Shown here: positions 57,750-64,000 of the stretch, piece by piece
How the letters are laid out: each line of letters starts with the position of its first letter
How positions within the stretch are numbered: the first letter of the stretch is position 1
Assembly: GCA_020073465.1 (NCBI GenBank)
Contig: JAIQFC010000018.1
Span: 123,591-187,590 of the forward strand
Reading direction: 5' to 3'
Length of the DNA: 64,000 nucleotides
DNA from: Terriglobia bacterium
GTDB lineage: Bacteria; Acidobacteriota; Terriglobia; Terriglobales; Acidobacteriaceae
The notes under the pieces: generated by a model
Seen by the model: only the letters and a program-made list of their open reading frames with translations
Told to the model about the DNA's origin: nothing
The model's database searches: none
Made by a program: the position numbers and the translations under genes

Positions 57750-57797
57750 CAATAGCTATACGCTATTGTTTGTAAAGTGTTCCAACCGGAACACTTT
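57750..57797. promoter_or_regulatory. Two adjacent perfect palindromes
   Basis: CAATAGC (57750-57756)-TATAC-GCTATTG (57762-57768), then AAAGTGTTCC (57774-57783)-AACC-GGAACACTTT (57788-57797). Both are perfect and A/T-richer than their surroundings. Their tight spacing resembles a double operator. On the minus strand TTGACA follows the second palindrome and could be a -35 box. No regulated gene is apparent on either side. Confidence 0.5.
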
Positions 57798-57832
57798 GTC
57801 AATCCGCGCGTGTTCCCTCCGGGACATCCCGC

Positions 57833-58990
57833 CTACTTCGCCAGCCGGTTGTACTTCTTGAGCGCGTCGCGCAGGCGCTCGTGCGGCAACGCGATGACTT
57901 CGTGGTCGTTGATGCCCTTCATCGTCTCGGCGGCGACCATGGCGTTCACCACAGCCTCTTCGGTTGCTTGCACGGTCGCCAGGAAGATGGGATCGAGCGA
58001 ATCGTTGGGCAGCATGGTGAGTTGGCGCAGTCCCTTGGTGTTGTCGGCGTCAGGATTGGCGGTGGAGAAGGCGATGAAGATATCGCCCGAGCCGTCGCCC
58101 GAATAGCTGCCGTCGCGTCCCAGGCCCAGCGAGACTTTCCGGGCGACGCGCTTGAGTTGCGTCGGGATGAGTGGCGCGTCGGTCGCAACCACCACGATGA
58201 TCGACCCGACGTCGTCCTTCCAGACCGTATGCTCGGGAATCTCGCGCCCCACATTGACGCCCGCGATGCGTAACTGCTCGCGCGATCCGTAGTTGCATTG
58301 CACGAGCACGCCGACGGTATAGCCTCCAGCTTTAGCGTCCAGCACGCGGGAAGAAGTTCCAATGCCTCCCTTGAATTCGTTGCAGATCATACCCGTGCCG
58401 CCGCCGACGCTGCCTTCTTCGACCGGGCCGGAGTGAGCGACGTCAAGGGCATGGAAGGCATCCTCAGCCTTCACGTGGAATCCGTTGATGTCGTTGAGAT
58501 ACCCGTCCCAGGTTTCGGCCACCACGGGCAACGACCACCAGTCTTCTTCCACGGGCGCGCCGCGGCGCACCTCCCAGGCGATGACGGCGTCGCGGACCAC
58601 GCCGACGCTGTGCGTGTTGGTGATCATGACAGGTCCGGTGAGAAAGCCGGAGTCTTCGACCCAGGTGGTGCCGGTCATCTCGCCGTTGCCGTTGAGCGTG
58701 AACCAGGCAGCGAAGACGGCGTCGTTCGAGGCCTTGCCGCGAGGATGAATGGCGGTTACGCCGGTGCGCACCGGTCCCTTGCCGACGACGAGCTTGCCTT
58801 CTCCGGAAATGAGGGTGGTGTGCCCGACCTCAACGCCTTTGACATCGGTGATCGCGTTGTTGGGGCCGGGGGTGCCGTCGAATGGAACGCCGAGATCGCG
58901 GGCGCGAGGCTTGGTCTGCGCGGACAAGGCAAGAACGAAGGTGAGGACGACTGCAGCTGTCTGAAGACTGCGCTTGTGACCCAGGAACAT
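57833..58990 (-). CDS. P1-family (DmpA/S58) aminopeptidase-esterase
   Basis: 385 aa, ATG start, hydrophobic N-terminus (about 8-24) suggesting export. P1-family N-terminal-nucleophile hydrolase: GVEVGHTTLI (about 52-61), the SVGGGTGM segment (about 194-201) and the FKGGIGTSSRV segment (about 206-216) correspond to the active-site framework, and DVGSIIVVVATDAPLIPTQL contains the Gly262-Ser263 pair at which family members self-cleave to expose Ser as the nucleophile. They release N-terminal D- or L-amino acids, beta-amino acids or small amides. Substrate not identifiable. It is transcribed toward the repeat region. Confidence 0.9.
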   Translation of the reverse strand: MFLGHKRSLQTAAVVLTFVLALSAQTKPRARDLGVPFDGTPGPNNAITDVKGVEVGHTTLISGEGKLVVGKGPVRTGVTAIHPRGKASNDAVFAAWFTLNGNGEMTGTTWVEDSGFLTGPVMITNTHSVGVVRDAVIAWEVRRGAPVEEDWWSLPVVAETWDGYLNDINGFHVKAEDAFHALDVAHSGPVEEGSVGGGTGMICNEFKGGIGTSSRVLDAKAGGYTVGVLVQCNYGSREQLRIAGVNVGREIPEHTVWKDDVGSIIVVVATDAPLIPTQLKRVARKVSLGLGRDGSYSGDGSGDIFIAFSTANPDADNTKGLRQLTMLPNDSLDPIFLATVQATEEAVVNAMVAAETMKGINDHEVIALPHERLRDALKKYNRLAK

Positions 58991-59087
58991 GAACCCTCCG
59001 AGGGAACGAGGAAGTATAAAGCACGGGCGAGTTCGACGGAGTCGTGGGGTACAATCGCATCAAGAACGACCTAATCTTGGGGGAAGC

Positions 59088-59366
59088 ATGGAAGGGTGGA
59101 AGAAAGCGGTGGTTGCGGGATCGATCGGGGCGGCCGCGATCCTGTTCTTGAAGAGGAAGCACGCGGCGGGAGTGCTGGCAACGGGCGTAGGGCTGGCGGT
59201 GCTTGCGTCGGAGTATCCGGAAAAGTTCGAGAATGTGCGCCGTTCACTGCCCGATTATTTCGATCGCGGCATGCAAGTGATGGAGATGGCGGCGCGCGCC
59301 GGCAAGCGCATCACTGAGGCGGCGGGACGGTCTGCCTACGAAGCCTGGGAAGAAATCGGCAGCTAG
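59088..59366 (+). CDS. Small membrane-associated protein of unknown function
   Basis: 92 aa from ATG 59088 (preceded by GGGGGAAGC). One hydrophobic segment (about residues 7-45, GSIGAAAILFL then GVLATGVGLAVLAS) broken by a KRKH patch, so a hairpin or single helix is possible; the C-terminal 45 residues are charged. Converges with the SufT-like gene, 7 bp apart. No family recognised; general form resembles acidobacterial small membrane proteins of unknown role. Confidence 0.6.
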   Translation: MEGWKKAVVAGSIGAAAILFLKRKHAAGVLATGVGLAVLASEYPEKFENVRRSLPDYFDRGMQVMEMAARAGKRITEAAGRSAYEAWEEIGS

Positions 59367-59373
59367 GGCAGGA

Positions 59374-59694
59374 TCACTCAATCCCCAGCTGTTTTCTTGC
59401 CTCGGGGCTGAGGCGCTCGGGAGTCCAGGGCGGAGTCCACACCACATTCACGCTGCAAGTGCGGATGCCGGGCAGCTGTTCGAGGCGCGACTTCACCTGC
59501 GCGCTGATGTTGACGTGCTCAGGGCAGCCTTGCGCCGTAAGGGTCATGTCGACGGTGACGTCCTGCTTGTCGTCCGGCACGGAGACGAAGTTGACGTTGT
59601 AGATCAAACCGAGGTCGACGATGTTGACCGGGATCTCTGGGTCATAGCAGCTTTTTAGCGCGCTCAGGACGTCTTGTTCGGTGATAGCTGGCAT
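59374..59694 (-). CDS. SufT/MIP18-family metal-sulfur cluster assembly factor
   Basis: 106 aa, the usual length. Starts MPAITEQDVLSALKSCYDPE, then VNIVDLGLIYNVNF and the MTLTAQGCPEHVNI block with the reactive Cys (about residues 50-62), and a TCSVNVVWTPPWTPERLSPE end, which is the C-terminal signature of SufT/YitW/PaaD-like proteins (DUF59). It likely helps mature Fe-S proteins. No suf operon is visible in the window. Confidence 0.9.
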   Translation of the reverse strand: MPAITEQDVLSALKSCYDPEIPVNIVDLGLIYNVNFVSVPDDKQDVTVDMTLTAQGCPEHVNISAQVKSRLEQLPGIRTCSVNVVWTPPWTPERLSPEARKQLGIE

Positions 59695-59822
59695 TGCGAA
59701 TCCTTCTGTTCGGCGCTCGGCTTCCGGCTTTCGGAGTCCGGCGATGAATCGCTTTCAAGTCTACCTCAGTGAGCTGAAATCTTTCCGGGCAATCCTGAAG
59801 TTCCGACGAGCAACTTTCTTTC

Positions 59823-59925
59823 GCCCCGCTGGGGCTGGCTCATTGTTCGTTTCTCACCCACGGCTTACGCCCCTTCGGCAGGCTCAGGGCAGGCTGTGGA
59901 CTGTATTCTTTCGCCGCTTCGCGGC
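59823..59925. repeat. Short hairpins in the leader of the 59971 gene
   Basis: GCCCC (59823-59827)-GCT-GGGGC (59831-59835) and GCCGC (59913-59917)-TTC-GCGGC (59921-59925) in the 276-bp gap. Their loops and lengths suggest further members of the genome's intergenic palindrome set. Confidence 0.55.
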
Positions 59926-59970
59926 TTTCAACCGCGTCCTGCGGAACGTCGATCTGATAAAGTTTTGCCC

Positions 59971-60699
59971 ATGAATCGCGAAACGAAGAAAAGAATTCAG
60001 TTGGCGCTGACGCTGGCCACGGTGTTGGCCGGGGTACGCACGGGATACATCTTTTACAAGCGTCATGAAGACAGGGTCGCGGAGGAAAAGCGGCTCCGGG
60101 CGAGGAATGTCGGCTACTCGAATCCGGACTACTACGTCAACCCCAAGAAGCTCTATCCGTACGATTTGAAGTCGGCGAAGCAGCTCACCAGGCAGCCAGT
60201 TTGGGTGAAGGAAGGGTATCGCTACACCTACTATCCGTATCAGGCGCGGAAGGTGGACTTCGCGCACGAGGCTGGGCTGTTGCTGCCGATTGAGCGGCTA
60301 GAAATCAAGGACGTGCTTACGGCCACGCCTACCGAGGCGGGAAGCCGCAAGCAGATGATGGCTGTGTTTGAGAAAGAAGGGAAGAGCTACGCGGTGCCGA
60401 TCGGCTTTGAGAGCGACGAGCAGTACAAGATCTATTCCGATGAGATGTTTTACATCGAGGACCCGCACCAACTGTACAAGCATTGGCCCACCGATGTGTG
60501 GCAGGCCGTGGAGCAGCACGAGATCAAGGCCGACATGAATGAGCTGCAGGCGGACTTCGCTGTGGGGATGGGAGTGCCGGATGCGGGCGACTCTTCCCAC
60601 GAGAAGATCGTGAGGTATCCAAACGGAGGGAAGCCGCTGGTGGTGATTTATCGGGGCGGCAAGGCGGCGGAGATCAGGGCGGGAACACCGGCGCCCTGA
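59971..60699 (+). CDS. Conserved protein of unknown function with N-terminal membrane anchor
   Basis: 242 aa from ATG 59971, selected because the frame upstream is repeat sequence. Hydrophobic helix at about residues 8-25 (IQLALTLATVLAGVRTGYIF) acts as a signal anchor. The rest has many Tyr/Lys/Glu residues: NPDYYVNPKKLYPYDLKSAK (about 50-69), YRYTYYPYQAR, and a region of alternating strands (about 115-215). No catalytic residues recognised. Converges with the DHFR-domain gene (45 bp gap). Similar Tyr-rich proteins of unknown role occur in acidobacteria. Confidence 0.65.
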   Translation: MNRETKKRIQLALTLATVLAGVRTGYIFYKRHEDRVAEEKRLRARNVGYSNPDYYVNPKKLYPYDLKSAKQLTRQPVWVKEGYRYTYYPYQARKVDFAHEAGLLLPIERLEIKDVLTATPTEAGSRKQMMAVFEKEGKSYAVPIGFESDEQYKIYSDEMFYIEDPHQLYKHWPTDVWQAVEQHEIKADMNELQADFAVGMGVPDAGDSSHEKIVRYPNGGKPLVVIYRGGKAAEIRAGTPAP

Positions 60700-60743
60700 A
60701 CGAATCTTCGAGCCTCTTCCCGCCACGACCGCCCCTGTGATTG

Positions 60744-61268
60744 CTAGCCGACGACAAGGTACTCACTGGAAACCAGGCCGCTCGGATACTGACGCGTCGC
60801 TACGTGACGGAGGAGAATGTCGCGCGGCAGGGTGCTGAAAAGTGGAATTCCGTCTCCAATGAGCACGGGCACGCGAGTGATGATGAGACGCTGAACCAGT
60901 CCCGCGCGCAGGAACTCCTGAATCGTAATCCCACCGTCAACGTAGAGGTGGTTGGCACCAGTAGCCGCGAGCTGCGCAACGATCTCAGCCGGAGACCCCG
61001 CCATCTGCTCAACCACGCCTCCGCTTGCAAGGGACAAGTCGACGGGGCGGTTACTCAGGACCACGACGCGCTTTTTCCCATAGGGCCAGTCGCCCAAGGT
61101 CAGAACCTTCTCAAAGGTGTTGCGACCGATCACAATCGCGTCGACACTCGCGATGAACTCGTTGTAGCCGTGGGGTTCACCACCGCCCGGGGGCAGAAAA
61201 TCGAAATCGCCGTTCGCCCGCGCGATGAAGCCGTCGAGGCTGGTGCCGACAAAAACAGAAACCGTCAA
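60744..61268 (-). CDS. Dihydrofolate-reductase-fold protein (RibD C-terminal-like)
   Basis: 174 aa from TTG 61268, chosen because GAGGAG lies six bases upstream; the longer frame to 61427 has no such site. Begins VSVFVGTSLDGFIARANGDF, the standard opening of YwjB/YyaP-type DHFR-like reductases, with IVIGRNTFEKVLTLGDWPYG (about 46-65), VVVLSNRPVD and GANHLYVDGGITIQEFL (about 108-125, pyridine-nucleotide loop). Probably an NAD(P)H-dependent reductase of unknown substrate, not true folate reductase, for which the size and active-site layout differ. Confidence 0.87.
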   Translation of the reverse strand: MTVSVFVGTSLDGFIARANGDFDFLPPGGGEPHGYNEFIASVDAIVIGRNTFEKVLTLGDWPYGKKRVVVLSNRPVDLSLASGGVVEQMAGSPAEIVAQLAATGANHLYVDGGITIQEFLRAGLVQRLIITRVPVLIGDGIPLFSTLPRDILLRHVATRQYPSGLVSSEYLVVG

Positions 61269-61351
61269 GGTAGACTCCTCACTTGTAGCCGCGCAGCTCC
61301 CGCTTCCAGCCAGCACAAGGGAATCGCTGCCGGGGATCCCCGTTAGTAGGC

Positions 61352-61813
61352 TTATTTCACGCCGACAAGCGCCTGCGAGACTTCCTTGATGTCCGGGACG
61401 ACGGGGATGTCGTAGTTCTTGTGCCACGCGAGTTTCCCGTCGCGGTCGATGATGGAGATGGCGCGGCCGGTGATGCCCTTGTCCTCGAGGTACACTCCAT
61501 ATTTCGCCGCGACCGCGCCGCGCGGGTGGAAGTCGGCCAGTAGTGGGTAGTGAATTCCCATCTTTTCAGCGTAGGCTTTGTGCGACCAGACACTGTCGAC
61601 ACTGAGTCCCAACACCTGCGCGTCAAGCTGCTCGAATTGCTTCATATCGTTCACGAAGCAGGCATGCTCCTTGGTGCAGACCGGACTCCAGTCAAGCGGG
61701 TAGAAGACGAGCACGACGCGTTTCTTGCCGTGAAAGTCACTCAGCTTCACTTCCTGCTGGTTCTGATCCTTCAGCGAAAACTCGGGTGCTGCCGTTCCGA
61801 TCGTTGCACTCAT
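61352..61813 (-). CDS. Peroxiredoxin (AhpC/TSA family, thioredoxin fold)
   Basis: 153 aa. Reduces peroxides with thiol donors. The active-site P-x3-(T/S)-x2-C is PLDWSPVC, residues 39-46, so Cys46 is peroxidatic; Cys52 just after (KEHAC) may be the resolving residue as in BCP/PrxQ-like enzymes. Other motifs: the LGLSVDSVWSHKAYAEKMG segment and a C-terminal DRDGKLAWHKNYDIP stretch. Monomeric bacterial type, cytoplasmic. Separated by about 80 bp from the DHFR-fold gene downstream on the same strand. Confidence 0.93.
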   Translation of the reverse strand: MSATIGTAAPEFSLKDQNQQEVKLSDFHGKKRVVLVFYPLDWSPVCTKEHACFVNDMKQFEQLDAQVLGLSVDSVWSHKAYAEKMGIHYPLLADFHPRGAVAAKYGVYLEDKGITGRAISIIDRDGKLAWHKNYDIPVVPDIKEVSQALVGVK

Positions 61814-62167
61814 GATTCCTCCGGTGGGTTGCAGGTCAGTTTATTTCTGCTGTCATGATAAAGGGATGTCGCTCGACGCGAGCCGCGCGATGGCCCCGAC
61901 GTCACCGAGGGTTGGAATTTCCCGATGAAGTCTTGGAGCGTTTCAGTCGTGCCTCCGGCACTGGAACGACGTGGCGGCCTTACCCGCCACTGAAGTGGAG
62001 GGCTATTGTCGAAGGTCCCTCCGGGACCTTTCATCACCAAACGTCGAGACCTCCCGAGACTTCGTCGGGACATTCAAGTTTTACCGACCGGGTTCCACGT
62101 GGTCTTTTCCGAATAACCACAGACCAACGACGAACGACCAACGGCCAACGACTCAAGTCAACGTGGG
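61814..62167. other. Intergenic region with palindromes and low-complexity DNA
   Basis: Holds a candidate hairpin GGTCCCTCCGGGACC near 62014-62028 and a run of ACGACCAACG-like units near 62120-62155. No gene was found. The peroxiredoxin promoter must lie at its left side on the minus strand. Confidence 0.55.
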
Positions 62168-62647
62168 TTATTTCACCACTGGCGACTTGGCGTCGGCGGG
62201 TTTTTCCTCGTCGGCGTGAATCTTGCCGTCATCCTCCGCGTAAAAAGACCGGTGCTGGGCGTCGAGCTGTTTGGGCGTCATGGTGAGGACGAAGCTGTCT
62301 TTCTTGCCCTGGAATCCTACCGTGTAATCGCCGCGGTCGGGATTGACCATGCGCTTGGTGAAGGAGCCGGAGTGGACCAACTCGGCGAGCGAGGTGGCGA
62401 AGTGGTCGTACTGCTTGTTGAACTGCTTCTGGGCGCGGAGCACGACGCGCATGTAGGCGAGGGCAGCAGCCTCGGAGTTGGAGCGGGCGGGATCTCCGGG
62501 AAACTTCGGTTGATAGACGGGAGCAGGAGCCGGGGCAGGCTGCGCCTGTGTTTGGGTGGCTGGCTCCTGCGTCTGGGCGAGCAAGGGCATTGCGCTAACC
62601 GCCATGGCGACGAGAATGGTCACAATGCGCGTAGAGTCTGTCTTCAT
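62168..62647 (-). CDS. Secreted protein of unknown function
   Basis: 159 aa from ATG 62647, where a signal peptide begins (hydrophobic about 8-23, ending LLAQT). After a Gln/Pro/Ala-rich linker (about 25-50), the domain FPGDPARSNSEAAALAYMRV has helical character (about 55-95), then strands with DRGDYTVGFQGKKDSFVLTM and a short acidic tail. Its helical N-part and beta C-part recall pilin-like proteins, but no pilin leader is present. Function unknown; the longer frame to 62758 adds nonspecific residues. Confidence 0.65.
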   Translation of the reverse strand: MKTDSTRIVTILVAMAVSAMPLLAQTQEPATQTQAQPAPAPAPVYQPKFPGDPARSNSEAAALAYMRVVLRAQKQFNKQYDHFATSLAELVHSGSFTKRMVNPDRGDYTVGFQGKKDSFVLTMTPKQLDAQHRSFYAEDDGKIHADEEKPADAKSPVVK

Positions 62648-62793
62648 CCTGAAATCTCTCCCGAAGCTTCCATGCGGCGGCACGCCTCTCGGCTGATCGC
62701 GGCTCACCGTCTCGCCCAAAATCCTGCTTCCCAAAGGCCTTAAGGGCTTATTTTCCATGTTACTCCCGTAATTTATCTTCGGTCACCTTCTCT

Positions 62794-62821
62794 TTGCAGG
62801 GCGACAAAATGTATCTATGCT
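62794..62821 (+). promoter_or_regulatory. Candidate promoter of the LuxR-type regulator
   Basis: TTGCAG (62794-62799) and TATGCT (62816-62821) with a 16-bp spacer, 33 bp before ATG 62855; an AGGG serves as ribosome-binding site. Boxes are only partly matched to consensus. Confidence 0.35.
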
Positions 62822-62854
62822 GGATGCAAGAAATTAACCCTACAGGGAAAACTA

Positions 62855-63511
62855 ATGAAAGCTGCTGCAGCGAGAAAGCCAACCATCAAAATTGCCGTTG
62901 TGGAGAGCGACCCGCTTCGCTTTGTGGGATTCCGCGCGCTGTTCGACTCTGAGCCCGAGTTCGAACTCATCTCCGCGGCGCTGCCCGAGATCAGCACGTT
63001 GCAGAACATCGACCTGATCCTGCTCGGCAACCGCTCCGGTCAGAACCTGTTTGATGTGATGGCAAGCCTGAAGGCGACACGTCCGGATCTGCGCATCATC
63101 GTGACCGGGTCCGGTATCGACGAAGAGACCATTCTGAAGGCGATTGCTTCAGGCGCCAAGGGATATGTGGACGAGGCTGCCTCTCCGGCGGAGTTTGCGC
63201 AGGCCATTCGCATTGTGAATCAGGGTTCAGTCTGGGCCCCGCGGCGCGTCCTGTCGATGTTTATCGAGCGCGTGTCGTCGGCGCCGGGACGAATCTTCCC
63301 CGCGGGACGGGTCGCATTCACCGATCGCGAAAAAGAAGTGCTCGAAATGTTGGTCGCCGGGCGTTCCAACAAAGAGATTGGTTCTCAATTAGGCATTGAA
63401 GAGCGCACGGTGAAGGCGCACGTGGCGAAGTTGATGCGCAAGGTGGGTGTCCAGAACCGGATTGCGCTTTCGGTGCACGCGATTACGCATTCGCTGGTGA
63501 CCACGAAGTGA
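62855..63511 (+). CDS. LuxR/NarL-type regulator with degenerate receiver domain
   Basis: 218 aa. The N-terminal receiver-like domain (about 10-130) starts with IKIAVVESDP (acidic pair Glu17 and Asp19), but the expected phosphoacceptor Asp after IDLILL is Gly58/Asn59, and the conserved Lys in GYVDEAAS is replaced (Asp106/Glu107). The C-terminal LuxR HTH (about 152-215) is normal: FTDREKEVLEMLVAGRSNKE, then GIEERTVKAHVAKLMRKVGV. It is therefore probably a phosphorylation-independent DNA-binding regulator, controlled by ligand, partner or level. No histidine kinase gene is near. Confidence 0.88.
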   Translation: MKAAAARKPTIKIAVVESDPLRFVGFRALFDSEPEFELISAALPEISTLQNIDLILLGNRSGQNLFDVMASLKATRPDLRIIVTGSGIDEETILKAIASGAKGYVDEAASPAEFAQAIRIVNQGSVWAPRRVLSMFIERVSSAPGRIFPAGRVAFTDREKEVLEMLVAGRSNKEIGSQLGIEERTVKAHVAKLMRKVGVQNRIALSVHAITHSLVTTK

Positions 63512-64000
63512 AGCAGCTTCTAGCTCCTAGCTGCTAGCCGAAGCCGCGTCGGGGACGAACCCTCCCGTCCGTTACCTGGGGGCACTTACCTTCGTAATCT
63601 TGTGGGGCAAGGGTGTGTGACGCATACTTTCCTCACCTACCACAGAACCTGGGAGACGGGGTTGAGAGTGGCGATTAGGGTCACTGCTTTCAGCCCCGAT
63701 TTTTTTGTCTCCATCCCTTGCAGTTGCGCATCCGGCGATATCCCTGTTGTACCCAAGATGAACAATCGAGTACGCCAAGCCAGGGCACACCGAGCAGCAC
63801 AATCTTCGGATTCGGGGGACGACCAGAGGTCCACCTCCACAGGAAGAAGACACTGGATCGCAATCCGGTAGACGTTGGGTAGTGGTGCAGTTTGGATATT
63901 TGGAGCTTTTATCAAAGGCGTCGTCCCGAAACCGGCGTTCTTCAGCCGGGTGAGGGATCTCGCGTGGAGCGTCCCCGAACCCTTGGCCGGTCACGCGCAA
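63512..64000. other. Right-edge region, no confident gene
   Basis: Starts with TAGCTCCTAGCTGCTAGC-type repeats (63520-63537). Several overlapping short ORFs on both strands show no consistent protein signal. A minus-strand frame 63637-63915 ends in VTLIATLNPVSQVLW, vaguely like the start of a flavodoxin-type protein, but this could be chance. A gene beginning beyond the right edge may own part of this DNA. Confidence 0.4.

Larger units (their letters stand above)
57302..57832. other. Repeat-bearing intergenic region
   Basis: Between receptor 2 and the convergent P1 peptidase gene. It holds a degenerate relative of the 46583 palindromes (57419-57455), family-2 copy 2 (57541-57629) and two adjacent palindromes (57750-57797). 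Short ORFs here are made of repeat sequence and are not accepted as genes. Confidence 0.6.

Noticed and set aside
57300..57752. 150-aa minus-strand frame in the repeat region
   Set aside because: Mostly built from intergenic repeat sequence, including the receptor terminator.
63572..64000. 142-aa minus-strand frame at the right edge
   Set aside because: No motif, unusual Cys/Arg/Pro content, and competing frames of equal quality.

Overview
The window looks like a chromosomal segment of an acidobacterium (Terriglobia / Koribacter-like). The main signs are two giant TonB-dependent receptors (about 1,270 and 1,290 aa) with an N-terminal carboxypeptidase-regulatory-like domain, a transaldolase/glucose-6-phosphate isomerase pair resembling a split fusion protein, frequent GTG and TTG starts, fairly high G+C, and many short palindromic intergenic repeats. 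This assignment is inference from gene content; no 16S gene is present.

Layout. 1-2025 (minus): the start of a conserved protein cut by the left edge, preceded by a GAF/zinc-ribbon/one-TM protein. 2366-8385 (minus): a tripartite RND efflux operon (TolC, lipoprotein adaptor, HAE1-type pump); the adaptor is broken by a perfect 17-bp tandem duplication. 8745-9860 (plus): two translationally coupled HTH-only LuxR-type proteins and a small protein of unknown function. 9864-19325 (minus): a seven-gene sugar-phosphate cluster in transcription order tkt-tal-pgi-gnd-zwf-glk-pgl, covering glucose phosphorylation, the oxidative pentose phosphate branch and its return to glycolysis. 19507-21037 (minus): two PilZ proteins and a secreted TonB-C-terminal-domain protein. 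21284-26326 (plus): TolC, EmrA and EmrB-type drug efflux followed by a cytidylate-kinase-like protein. 26355-32714 (minus): ferrochelatase, a secreted unknown, tRNA-Arg(CCG), an RRM protein, lactate dehydrogenase, a zinc-ribbon miniprotein and BipA/TypA.

32815-57249 is the most distinctive part. On the minus strand lies a tightly packed unit: a MerR-XRE-cupin triple-domain regulator, an exported amidohydrolase, then PotD, PotA, PotB and PotC-like polyamine transport genes overlapping by a few bases. Divergent from it on the plus strand are a TonB-dependent receptor, a class-III aminotransferase, an APC permease, an aldehyde dehydrogenase, a GabT-like aminotransferase, a methylmalonate/malonate-semialdehyde dehydrogenase, another class-III aminotransferase and a second TonB-dependent receptor. 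Together they read as a capture, import and degradation island for polyamines or omega-amino acids (amine to aldehyde to amino acid to semialdehyde to acetyl-CoA). A perfect inverted repeat in the divergent promoter region is a candidate operator. A hairpin repeat family punctuates the catabolic genes.

57833-63511 holds a P1-family peptidase, a small membrane protein, a SufT/MIP18-like factor, a conserved unknown, a DHFR-domain protein, a peroxiredoxin, a secreted unknown and a LuxR-type regulator whose receiver domain lacks the phosphoacceptor Asp. No confident gene was found in 63512-64000. No CRISPR array, rRNA, prophage or insertion sequence was recognised.
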